Positions 15,347-23,163 of a stretch of DNA of 41,331 bases are shown in pieces (position 1 is the first letter of the stretch; every line of letters begins with the position of its first letter). The stretch comes from Microcaldota archaeon (GTDB lineage Archaea; Micrarchaeota; Micrarchaeia; Micrarchaeales; Micrarchaeaceae). The position numbers and the translations under genes were made by a program. The notes under the pieces are model-generated. The model saw only the letters and a program-made list of their open reading frames with translations, searched no databases and was not told the origin of the DNA. The stretch lies in contig JASHRG010000031.1 of the NCBI GenBank assembly GCA_030037495.1, positions 1-41,331 on the forward strand. Reading direction: 5' to 3'.

Positions 15347-17125
15347 TCACAATATAAAGCTGAATATCAGCAGTATCAGGCCCAGCACAAATCCCAGTAC
15401 GTATATGTTTGTCTGGCCGTTTACAATGCCCTTTATTATCCCTCCTGAGCTGGTCGCGCCCTGGGATAGCGCGTATGTGCTCCTGTCAAATGCATAGTCA
15501 GTGTAGCCAACCGTGTTTGCCACTCTTGCGGTGAGTTCAGTGATTACTGTGTATGCCCTGTTTACCAGCTGGCTGTTATAGACTATGTTGAACAACGCTT
15601 TGCTGGTTGACTCAAGGTGCAGCCTGTGGCCCTGTTTGTACACCCTGTAGGCTATTATTATGCCGAATATGGAGAGCACCATTGACACGGCTGCGTCTGT
15701 GACTGTTATTTGAGTATAGTTGACCACACCTGCACCGAGCTCTATGTAGCGCAGCACGTATGGGAACGCCGCCGATGCTACTATGGTGAGCACGCCAAGT
15801 ATGTACATTGGTGCAATCATGCTCCTTGGTATGCTCCTGTAGTTGATCTCTACAGGAGCAGACTTGTCGAATGACTTCCTCATTGTCACAAACATCCATC
15901 TGAAGATGTATATGCTGGTGCCAAGCTCCATGAGCAGTATGAGCGCGTATACCACAACATTCTGCGATGCAACCTCAACTGAAACCTTGCCGAAGAAGCC
16001 GCTGAGCGGGAATATCGCGGCTATGGACAGGACACCGACAAGCATCGTAGACGCTATCGATCCGTTTATTGCTGAACCGTATATCTTGTATATGTCCTCG
16101 CGCTCGTCGTTTGCCTTCATTATTGCCCCAGCGTTCATGAAGAGCAGCGCCTTGTAGAAAGTCTGGACAAAGAAGAGCATCAGGGCTGCATATGGCGCGT
16201 TGAGCCCTAGCGCTATGAACATGAGGCCTATGTCTTCTATTGTTGAATAGGCAAGTATCTTCTTTATGTGCCTCTCAGTGAGCGCGTTGGAAACACCTAT
16301 AAGTGCGCTTACGATACCGATAATAAGCATTATGTTGAGTAGCCCGGCACTGTTGTATATAGGAAGCATTACGGCTATGAGGAAAACTCCTGCCTTCACC
16401 ATTGTTGATGAGTGGAGAAATGCTGAAACTGGAGTTGGCCCCTCCATTGCATCTGCGAGCCACTCGTGGAATGGGAACTGCGCAGACTTTGTGAACGCGC
16501 CTATAAGTATGAGTATCAGCGCCACATCAAGATAGCTTGTTATTGGCAGCGTGAATATGGTTGCGAAATTGAATGTGCCTGATGAAGCGCCTATCATTAG
16601 TATGCCTATCAGCATGGCTATGTCCCCTATTAGTATTGTTGTTATCGCCTTCCTTGCAGCATCGGGGGCCTTTTCCTTCCTGTACCAGAAGCCTATCAGC
16701 ATATAGCTGGTTATCCCAAGCATCTCCCATGCAATAAACGTTGTTATAAGGTTTGATGATATCGCAAACAGCATCATTGATGCGGCAAATACGCACATCT
16801 CGAAGTAGAACCTTGGCTGCTCGCTGGGTACGTCCATGAACCCTATGGAATAAAGGAACACCAGCGGGGTTATCACAGAGACAAGCATCAGCAGCAGCAT
16901 GTTTATCGGCTGGGTCGCGGTTCCTATGCTGAAGGCAAGGCCGCCGACATTGAACCACTGGAAGCTCTGTGCACCCGAGGGGTACACAAAAATGTATATT
17001 GCTATGGCAAGGGACACCAGGCTTGCGAGGAGCGCAAGGTATTTTACAGTGTTTGGGCTGCCTCGCAGCAGTATCGCGGCGAATGCCGCCATTATGAGAG
17101 GAACTATTACCAATATTGCCAGCAT
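15347..17125 (-). CDS. nuoL: NADH-quinone oxidoreductase-like subunit L
   Basis: The ATG at 17125, one base after the nuoK stop, gives 592 residues (MLAILVIVPLIMAAFAA). Upstream codons in frame lie inside nuoK and are excluded. The central motif FHEWLADAMEGPTPVSAFLH followed by SSTMVKAGVFLIAV identifies NuoL. A C-terminal extension after the antiporter core corresponds to the lateral helix and final anchor helix of NuoL, at slightly below the usual 610-640 residues. It is the distal proton-pumping subunit of the membrane arm. Confidence 0.95.
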   Translation of the reverse strand: MLAILVIVPLIMAAFAAILLRGSPNTVKYLALLASLVSLAIAIYIFVYPSGAQSFQWFNVGGLAFSIGTATQPINMLLLMLVSVITPLVFLYSIGFMDVPSEQPRFYFEMCVFAASMMLFAISSNLITTFIAWEMLGITSYMLIGFWYRKEKAPDAARKAITTILIGDIAMLIGILMIGASSGTFNFATIFTLPITSYLDVALILILIGAFTKSAQFPFHEWLADAMEGPTPVSAFLHSSTMVKAGVFLIAVMLPIYNSAGLLNIMLIIGIVSALIGVSNALTERHIKKILAYSTIEDIGLMFIALGLNAPYAALMLFFVQTFYKALLFMNAGAIMKANDEREDIYKIYGSAINGSIASTMLVGVLSIAAIFPLSGFFGKVSVEVASQNVVVYALILLMELGTSIYIFRWMFVTMRKSFDKSAPVEINYRSIPRSMIAPMYILGVLTIVASAAFPYVLRYIELGAGVVNYTQITVTDAAVSMVLSIFGIIIAYRVYKQGHRLHLESTSKALFNIVYNSQLVNRAYTVITELTARVANTVGYTDYAFDRSTYALSQGATSSGGIIKGIVNGQTNIYVLGFVLGLILLIFSFIL

Positions 17126-17126
17126 G

Positions 17127-17435
17127 CTATTCCCTGAGCTTTGAGAGCCTTGACACATCCAGGCTTGTCTCATATCTGCCAAGATACCTGTAGAACGCTA
17201 TGAGCGCTATTGCCTCTGTTGCTGCTACTGACCATATCGCAAACAGCAGCGTCATCAGGTCGCCTTCCGCGGTTGCGTAGAAGAACACGGTTGCAAGGAG
17301 CGTTGCGGCCACAAGCGCTATCTCAACAGAAAGTATCATCAGCAAGAAGTTGCGGGTTGCGACCACCCCAACTATGCCTATGGAGAAGAGCGCAAAGCTT
17401 ATTCCTATGAAGTACTCTATTGGTACGTCTATCAT
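17127..17435 (-). CDS. nuoK: NADH-quinone oxidoreductase-like subunit K
   Basis: The 102-residue protein has three transmembrane helices, the standard NuoK size. It reads SFALFSIGIVGVVATRNFL, LMILSVEIALVAATLL with the conserved buried Glu of helix 2, and EGDLMTLLFAIWSVAATEAI with a second Glu in helix 3. The start overlaps the nuoJ stop by 4 nt (ATGA). It belongs to the E-channel region between NuoH and the antiporter-like subunits. Confidence 0.95.
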   Translation of the reverse strand: MIDVPIEYFIGISFALFSIGIVGVVATRNFLLMILSVEIALVAATLLATVFFYATAEGDLMTLLFAIWSVAATEAIALIAFYRYLGRYETSLDVSRLSKLRE

Positions 17436-17911
17436 TTTTCCACGTTTATTTTTCTAAGCAGTAATATGGAGCCGAGCGCGACCCCGAACATGAGCGCAAG
17501 CATTAAGTAGAAGAGCGCAGTTGAAGAGCCGAATGATGCCGCCGCATCAGCCTGGCCGAATACGTTTGGCTGGTAATTTTCAGAGACCGAAACCGTCCTG
17601 AGCGGCAGGAATATTATTATGAATGTCAGCATCCAAACAACGACCAGGGCTGCGATGTTTGTGCGCTTGGGCTCATGGTAAGACGTTGAGGCAACGCCAA
17701 CGAACAGGAATGTTGTTATCCCGCCTATCATTATGAAGAGTTGGATCACTGCCAGAAGGGGCTGGCCTAATAACAGGAAGAGCAGCGAGTTTACAAGAAA
17801 GACTGTTGCCAGCGCAACTGCAGAATGCAGTATGTCCCTGAACGTGAACATCAGCACGGCTGCTATCAGGCCTACAACCGACACTATCACGAAGACTATT
17901 GGGTAAATCAA
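17432..17911 (-). CDS. nuoJ: NADH-quinone oxidoreductase-like subunit J
   Basis: The 159-residue protein has five hydrophobic helices, typical of NuoJ. It contains FRDILHSAVALATVFLVNSLLF split by a polar turn, and AVIQLFIMIGGITTFLFVGV, the helix 3 region with a pi-bulge in characterised complexes. The start codon is TTG at 17911, supported by a GTGAT ribosome site 3 nt upstream (TGTGATACGTTG) and the expected IYPIVFVIVS start. It lies 12 nt after nuoI. Confidence 0.92.
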   Translation of the reverse strand: MIYPIVFVIVSVVGLIAAVLMFTFRDILHSAVALATVFLVNSLLFLLLGQPLLAVIQLFIMIGGITTFLFVGVASTSYHEPKRTNIAALVVVWMLTFIIIFLPLRTVSVSENYQPNVFGQADAAASFGSSTALFYLMLALMFGVALGSILLLRKINVEK

Positions 17912-17923
17912 CGTATCACAAGA

Positions 17924-18301
17924 TTACTCTAGATCTTCAGGGCGCTTTATGAAGTCCCTTCTGTCGAACTTCTCAAGTTCAGTGTCCTTTGTGAGCACCA
18001 GGCAGTCTGTGGGGCACACCTCTTCGCAAAGAGCGCAGAAAAGGCACCTCTCCAGGTTTATTTCCGGGAATAGCTTGGGCCCTGCTGGCTTGAATGCAGT
18101 GTCAGCCTCGCCCTCAACCATCACTATGGTCTGGTTTGGGCATATCTTTGCGCAAGCCTGGCAGTTTATGCATGTTGTTATGTCAAGCTTGTGTATCCCT
18201 CTATAATTGTCTGTGAGGGCCTCCCTGCTCTCCGGAAACTCCATGGTGAATGGCTTCTTTGCAGCCTCTTTTGCAACCTCTATGATTGGCTTGATTATCA
18301 T
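17924..18301 (-). CDS. nuoI: NADH-quinone oxidoreductase-like subunit I, two [4Fe-4S] ferredoxin
   Basis: From the ATG at 18301 the protein has 125 residues. It has two classical 4Fe-4S motifs, CINCQACAKICP and CLFCALCEEVCP, each CxxCxxCxxxCP, carrying clusters N6a and N6b in the peripheral-membrane junction. An N-terminal amphipathic helix (MIIKPIIEVAKEAAKK) fits membrane association. The frame extends three codons to a TTG, but the ATG is preferred. It is the only redox subunit in this cluster, so electrons must come from B/C/D-type partners encoded elsewhere or from another donor. Confidence 0.94.
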   Translation of the reverse strand: MIIKPIIEVAKEAAKKPFTMEFPESREALTDNYRGIHKLDITTCINCQACAKICPNQTIVMVEGEADTAFKPAGPKLFPEINLERCLFCALCEEVCPTDCLVLTKDTELEKFDRRDFIKRPEDLE

Positions 18302-18311
18302 GCGATGCAAC

Positions 18312-19352
18312 TCATATGAATATTACAAATGTTATTAATAAATTAACAACTGACAGTGGCATCAGGTATGCCCATCCCAGCCTTAGCAGCCTGTCTATCT
18401 TCATTCTCACGGTTGTTGCCCTTATCGCTATTATCAGCAGAGATAGGGCTACCACCTTTATCATAAGCCAGCCTATTGGTGGTATGAATGATGGGCCTAG
18501 CCAGCCGCCCAGGAACAGTATGGACATGAGAAGGGTACCGACAAACATCCTTAGATAATCGAGGAAGAGAACAAGACCATAGTACGGCGCGCTAACGTCT
18601 GTGAGCCATCCTGCAATAAGCTCGCTGTCGGCTTCCCTTAGGTCAAATGGAGGCCTGTCAAGCTCGCCGAGCATTGTGATGAAGAATGCTATGAACCCCA
18701 GCGGCATCAGCGCTATGTACCATATGCCAGACTGTGCGTTCACTATTGATGTGAAGCTGTATCCATTGGCAAGGAATGCAACCGCAGCGATCACGAGTAT
18801 CAACGGTATCTCATAGCTGAGCATCATCACAACAGACCTTTGTGCTGCTATTGACGCGAACTTGTTCCCGCTGGTCCACCCTGCAAGGAACACCAGCATT
18901 GGAGTGAACGAGAGCAGCATGAACACCAGTATCAGGGCAACGCTTGTCCCTATGCCGACGAAGTTCTGGGTGAGCGGAATGAACACCAGCATCAGCACAA
19001 ACACCGCAAGCAGCGCAGGTATGCTTGACAGGAAGAGCGGCTTGTCTGCCGTGTCAGGCACAATGTGCTCCTTTGCAATAAGCTTTACGAGGTCTGCGAG
19101 GTTCTGCAGGAAGCCCCACGGTCCCACGTAGGTTGGGCCATGCCTCGACTGCATCCTTGCCATAAGCTTCCTCTCCACCCAGCCGAACACGTACGCGAAA
19201 ACTGAGAATATCACTGAGATTATTATTGTGTAGACGAGAAGCGCGATTAGCAGCGACAGGTATGTGAGAAGGTCGCCGGGGCCGAGCGCCTTTGAGAGGT
19301 AGCTGTAGAAGTAGTTGAAATACGAAGCAATAAATCCTGAAGTTATCCCCAA
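18312..19352 (-). CDS. nuoH: NADH-quinone oxidoreductase-like subunit H
   Basis: The 346-residue, roughly eight-helix membrane protein has the NuoH quinone-site loops: WVERKLMARMQSRHGPTYVG with PWGFLQNLADLVKLIAKEHI, and GELDRPPFDLREADSELIAG. The start codon appears to be TTG at 19352, since no ATG or GTG occurs before the first conserved helix and AAGTGAG lies just upstream. It is the first gene of the operon. A TATA-like ctattaaaagc precedes it and may be shared back-to-back with the small gene at 19412. NuoH anchors the peripheral arm and forms the quinone chamber. Confidence 0.94.
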   Translation of the reverse strand: MGITSGFIASYFNYFYSYLSKALGPGDLLTYLSLLIALLVYTIIISVIFSVFAYVFGWVERKLMARMQSRHGPTYVGPWGFLQNLADLVKLIAKEHIVPDTADKPLFLSSIPALLAVFVLMLVFIPLTQNFVGIGTSVALILVFMLLSFTPMLVFLAGWTSGNKFASIAAQRSVVMMLSYEIPLILVIAAVAFLANGYSFTSIVNAQSGIWYIALMPLGFIAFFITMLGELDRPPFDLREADSELIAGWLTDVSAPYYGLVLFLDYLRMFVGTLLMSILFLGGWLGPSFIPPIGWLMIKVVALSLLIIAIRATTVRMKIDRLLRLGWAYLMPLSVVNLLITFVIFI

Positions 19353-19411
19353 GTTCTCACTTCTATAGGTTGGTAGCTAAGCTTTTAATAGATTATTTGA
19401 AATGATTCGTT

Positions 19412-19678
19412 GTGGAGCTTTCTGAAAACGCTAGGCGCATCCTCAGTGATGGGAGCATAAAGCTGAGGTTGAGGAGGGCCGGAATGTTCCAGTTCCAGAC
19501 ATTCGTTGTTAAAAGGATAAAACTTGGGAACGGCCACTTTGTTGAGCTCTTTCTTGACAGGGTCATAGACATGAGCGAGCTTACAAGACTTGCAAATGAG
19601 ATTGGGCTTCCTATAGAGTCGCAGAACGGAAGGGCGTTTCCTGCTGGGAGGAGCGCAAAGGACTTCGAGGGCCTCTGA
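19412..19678 (+). CDS. Conserved-looking small protein of unknown function
   Basis: The 88-residue protein starts at GTG 19412. It lies about 25 nt after a TATA-like gcttttaatag, so the message may be leaderless. The sequence has a basic helix (ARRILSDGSIKLRLRRAGM), a beta-rich middle (FQTFVVKRIKLGNGHFVELFL) and an acidic helix (VIDMSELTRLANEIGLP). No membrane segment, metal motif or family is recognised. It is divergent from nuoH and its stop abuts the convergent gene end at 19679. The coding call rests on tight spacing and codon usage like its neighbours. Confidence 0.65.
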   Translation: MELSENARRILSDGSIKLRLRRAGMFQFQTFVVKRIKLGNGHFVELFLDRVIDMSELTRLANEIGLPIESQNGRAFPAGRSAKDFEGL

Positions 19679-21397
19679 TCACTGGTTTATCAGCACGCTC
19701 CCGTTTATGATGCTCTGCACGTTGTTTACCGTGTAGTTCAGCGCAAGGTCATAGATCAGAACCGGCTCGAAGATTCCTCCTGGAACGCTGCCCTGGCACA
19801 CTGTCGTCAGGTTGAGCGTCTGGCCCTGCCCCATGGTCTGGTTTACGGTCTGGTTGACCTCGAACTCCGGGTTGAAGCATGCTATGCTGTTTATGTGGAT
19901 ATTGTTAGAATACTCATTGGTCAATTGCATAGACATAGCTGCTGTCTCATAGTTGAACGTGAGAACATTGCACCCCACGTGCACTGACGAGTTGCCAAAT
20001 GAGCACGCGCCGAAGTTGAGCGGCTTCCACTGGCCGTTAGGCCCTGTAACATTCAGGTAGTTTATCAGGTATGCAGCGGATTCGTGCGCGGTTTCTGCTG
20101 AAACAAGCGTACCGTTTATCAGGGATAGCACCCTGAAGGTGTAGTTGGTGTTGAATTCAGTAGTATTGACAAGTATGATGTCGCTGAGACTCTGGTTCAG
20201 CGGGTATACCGCACGTGAGCATACGCTTACGTTCTCATAATCCAGTATGTAGCCGTAGCAAGTGAGGTTCGCTCCGGTGAAGCCAACAGGAGCCGGGTTC
20301 CTTGTTGCATATGCGGCAAACGTGGCGTTCGCGCTCTCGAACATGTTCATGAACGCAATTGAGTTTCCGTAGTCGAACAGCGACCTGCCTACTGGAGTGG
20401 TATTCGTGTATGCGAACTTGCCCTCAAGCTCTGTGAAGTCATTCGATGCCGAAACCTCGTTTGAAACCTTTGTGCTTTCGGTTGACGCGTATTGCGTGGA
20501 TGCCACGCCAACACAGGTCTGCGTTGAATTTGACGAATTTGAGTATTCGGAGAGCTTTGTCCACCCCCTGTAGTAGAGGGCGCAGAAGCTTGTCGTGGAG
20601 TTCAGCCTTGCGTATAGTATGTTTGTGCCGTTGACGGTGGTTATGCTGGGCGCTATCCCGAATGTGCGCACTATGTAGCTTATGTCGCTAAGGTTGGCTA
20701 GGCCCTGTGCCCATGAAACATATGACGAGCTTGAGTTAGAGTACGTGGTGTACGCGCCTGCTACATTGTCAATGAAATCAGATGCAAGGAGGTCCCTGTA
20801 GAGGGCAAGGAGCAACGGGTTGTTGTTGTTTGATATCTGCATGAAGGCACTCTGGTTTGCGAAGTTTTCTGAGATGAACAGTGATGCAAGAAGGCCTTTT
20901 GGCACCAGTATGAAATGCTGAGAATAGGTTATCCCGTTGTTCGGCACCGATGTATACACATCGGGGACCTGTGGTGCGACCACACTGATGTTGAAGCTGC
21001 TTGAGGCCAGGTCCCTGTCCTGCACATTGAGAAGGTGCCCAGGATCCGCAACTGCCTGGAACTGGTATGTGCCGTTTGACGGATAGGCGTAGCTTATGTT
21101 TATCACCGCAGTACTCCTTGGCGGTATTGTAAGCTGATAGTCCTGCAGCTCCAGGTCATTCACGTATACGCCCAAGAGCATGCCGCTAATCTGTTGTGTT
21201 CCGGTGTTGTTGACATATATCCTAAGGTTTGTTGAATTGAATGGATAGAGCACCTTCTGGATACCGGACAGGGAAACCATCTTTACCGTAACTGATACGT
21301 TCTGGCTGAGCACTGTTGAGGCATAGTATGCGGCTGCGCCCGCAACTATTATTGCGATTAATACATATGCTATGATCTCATTTCTTGTGATGTCCAT
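19679..21397 (-). CDS. Large secreted membrane-anchored protein with CARDB/Ig-like N-terminal domain
   Basis: The 572-residue protein has a short cytosolic start and one transmembrane helix (about 8-27, IIAYVLIAIIVAGAAAYYAS). The extracytoplasmic part begins with a CARDB-like beta sandwich: STNLRIYVNNTGTQQISGML, PPRSTAVINISYAYPSNGTY. A long, mostly unrecognised domain follows, rich in Asn/Ser/Thr with many N-glycosylation sequons and scattered cysteines. It ends in a strand-rich region (LALNYTVNNVQSIINGSVLI). A cell-surface role is inferred. The gene follows the winged-helix-like gene at 21408 by 10 nt, probably as an operon. Confidence 0.72.
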   Translation of the reverse strand: MDITRNEIIAYVLIAIIVAGAAAYYASTVLSQNVSVTVKMVSLSGIQKVLYPFNSTNLRIYVNNTGTQQISGMLLGVYVNDLELQDYQLTIPPRSTAVINISYAYPSNGTYQFQAVADPGHLLNVQDRDLASSSFNISVVAPQVPDVYTSVPNNGITYSQHFILVPKGLLASLFISENFANQSAFMQISNNNNPLLLALYRDLLASDFIDNVAGAYTTYSNSSSSYVSWAQGLANLSDISYIVRTFGIAPSITTVNGTNILYARLNSTTSFCALYYRGWTKLSEYSNSSNSTQTCVGVASTQYASTESTKVSNEVSASNDFTELEGKFAYTNTTPVGRSLFDYGNSIAFMNMFESANATFAAYATRNPAPVGFTGANLTCYGYILDYENVSVCSRAVYPLNQSLSDIILVNTTEFNTNYTFRVLSLINGTLVSAETAHESAAYLINYLNVTGPNGQWKPLNFGACSFGNSSVHVGCNVLTFNYETAAMSMQLTNEYSNNIHINSIACFNPEFEVNQTVNQTMGQGQTLNLTTVCQGSVPGGIFEPVLIYDLALNYTVNNVQSIINGSVLINQ

Positions 21398-21407
21398 GAT
21401 TATACCG

Positions 21408-21893
21408 TTATCTGTTCTTCAGCTCCCTCATCGCAGTTACAAGCTTGGCCCTTATCGGGTCTATCTCAGAGCTGAAGTAGTGGTTGACCCAGGCCTCGCC
21501 GTCATATTTCTCCGAGCCGTCAGGCTGCGGCAGGAAGTACTTGCCCTTTGAATGCTTTATTATGTTTGCCTTGCTGAGCTGCAGAAGATGGTACCTCAGT
21601 GTCTTCTCGTTTATTGGTTCGCCCCACGCGCTTACTATGTATTCCATCATCTCTGGCACCTCTGGGTCCTTCCTCTCATGGAACTGAAAGTACATTACAG
21701 AGTCAAAAACCTGTATTGCTGATTGCCTCGTCTCGCCGGGGTTTATCACCCCGAGGGAAACCGCAAGCCATCTTATGAGCGACCTTCTTGTCTCAGCTGT
21801 TTCCTTTGTGAATGTCAGGTTCCTTATGGTAATCTCACGCTCTATGAGTTTTGCCTCGCTCAGCAGGGTCCTGCCCTGTGTCTCTTCATCCAT
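21408..21893 (-). CDS. Uncharacterised winged-helix-like cytosolic protein
   Basis: The 161-residue protein has no signal or membrane segment. The N-terminal half is a charged helix set (EAKLIEREITIRNLTFTKET). The central part (QSAIQVFDSVMYFQFHERKD) and the segment INEKTLRYHLLQLSKANIIK followed by HSKGKYFLPQP look like a winged-helix recognition helix and wing. It heads a two-gene unit with the large secreted protein. It may be a local regulator or a cytosolic partner. The layout parallels the pair at 6684-5751. Confidence 0.62.
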   Translation of the reverse strand: MDEETQGRTLLSEAKLIEREITIRNLTFTKETAETRRSLIRWLAVSLGVINPGETRQSAIQVFDSVMYFQFHERKDPEVPEMMEYIVSAWGEPINEKTLRYHLLQLSKANIIKHSKGKYFLPQPDGSEKYDGEAWVNHYFSSEIDPIRAKLVTAMRELKNR

Positions 21894-21993
21894 CGTAGCA
21901 CTGCAAGAAAGTGTTGTGTAGGAATACTTTAAACAAATAGGTTTATTAACTTAATAACTTTAAAACTTCTGTAATATTCTGGTTCGGTGCCCA

Positions 21994-22410
21994 ATGGAAC
22001 GCGTTGAAATAGAGGTCTCGTTTGTGCCGCCAAGGCTTAGGGCCTTCGCAAGAAACGAGGCGCAGATAAGCATAGTGCTGAAGAGCCTGGACAATGAACG
22101 GACATACTGGAGCGAGTGCGATGTGGTGCTTGCCTCTCCGCTTTCCCTATCTCACGACTCTGAGCTGAACATGGCAAGGACAAGGGTGGGAATCCTGAAG
22201 CCGATGGGAAGAGCAAACAAACAGATAAAATTCTATACAAGGCCGAACAACTACCCTGATGATTACACGCTTGGAATAGTGGCCTATCTATATGACGAGG
22301 ACGGAGCCATAGCTGAAAGGATCGAGAAGAAATTTGCTGTCCAGTGCGTGGCAGAGGAAGGCGCCATCCCTGAAAAAGACGGCAATTCACTTGCGCCCGC
22401 CGACCGTTGA
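21994..22410 (+). CDS. Uncharacterised beta-rich protein
   Basis: The 138-residue cytosolic-looking protein begins MERVEIEVSFVPPRLRAFAR and alternates strands and turns (QISIVLKSLDNERTYWSECD, KQIKFYTRPNNYPDDYTLGI, VAYLYDEDGAIAERIEKKFA), suggesting an Ig-like or C2-like beta sandwich. No family is recognised and no catalytic motif is seen. It is divergent from the gene at 21893, and its last 24 nt overlap the end of the convergent gene at 22387. Confidence 0.62.
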   Translation: MERVEIEVSFVPPRLRAFARNEAQISIVLKSLDNERTYWSECDVVLASPLSLSHDSELNMARTRVGILKPMGRANKQIKFYTRPNNYPDDYTLGIVAYLYDEDGAIAERIEKKFAVQCVAEEGAIPEKDGNSLAPADR

Positions 22411-23064
22411 TCCCAGCGCCTTGTGGACTTTCTTAATTATGTGAATTACCTTTACCCTGTCAGTAAGCTTTGGGTTCTCCATCAATCTGTCTTTCAGCCA
22501 TTGCGTCTTCTCGCTGATTGGCAGGTTGGCTATGAACTCCATGATCGTCTCTGAGCTCGTCTCCCTTGCAACCTTGGCCCTGTGTTCTAGCAGCCTGTCG
22601 CTTGTGAGAACCTTTTTCTGCAGCTCGTCTGAGTGAGGGTCCCTGAGCACCCTCTCTATTGTAGTGAACCTCACTACCTGGTCCTGGGAGGTGATCAGCA
22701 CCATCGTGGCAGGCGCGCAAGTCCTGCTGTCAGTCGCAAGGATAACCTGGAGCTGGGCAGCTTCAGGGAACATTTTTGGGTCGGCCTTTACAATGGACAT
22801 TACAAGTGGCTCCATTGTCGCTGTGAAAAATGTGCCGTTGTTTATCATGGCCCTTATTCCGGATGCGGCTATTTCCCTTACCTTCTCAGAAGCGAATTGG
22901 TCCAGTATAGTTGCCACAAGCGAGCGTTCCCTCGACACTGGCGCGGGCTGCGCCCTTTTCAGCTCTGCTGGTATTGGAGACTTTGTTGCGTCGATCCCCC
23001 TGCCAACGTCAAAGCCTCTGCCTGCTGTGTTTGGCCCGGCTCTTGTTGCTGCAGTATTGCCCAT
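22387..23064 (-). CDS. Hypothetical helical cytosolic protein
   Basis: The 225-residue protein has a Gly/Pro/Arg-rich, probably disordered N-terminus (1-45), then a mostly helical body (SLVATILDQFASEKVREIAA, FIANLPISEKTQWLKDRLME). A basic C-terminus follows (KVIHIIKKVHKALGSTVGGR). There are no membrane segments, metal sites or NTPase motifs. Function is unknown. An AT-rich stretch (tttatagatataaata) upstream may be its promoter, in the 100-nt gap before the pyrophosphatase terminus. Confidence 0.6.
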   Translation of the reverse strand: MGNTAATRAGPNTAGRGFDVGRGIDATKSPIPAELKRAQPAPVSRERSLVATILDQFASEKVREIAASGIRAMINNGTFFTATMEPLVMSIVKADPKMFPEAAQLQVILATDSRTCAPATMVLITSQDQVVRFTTIERVLRDPHSDELQKKVLTSDRLLEHRAKVARETSSETIMEFIANLPISEKTQWLKDRLMENPKLTDRVKVIHIIKKVHKALGSTVGGRK

Positions 23065-23163
23065 TCTGAAACACTTGATTTTCTTCTGTTTTTATAGATA
23101 TAAATACTATTCTGTCTTGCTATTTTTGCTAGCAGAATTTCGCTATTTTGCGCAGTATTTATA

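Noticed and set aside
17126-17182. N-terminal extension of NuoL
   Set aside because: These codons lie within nuoK, and the ATG at 17125 begins directly after its stop.
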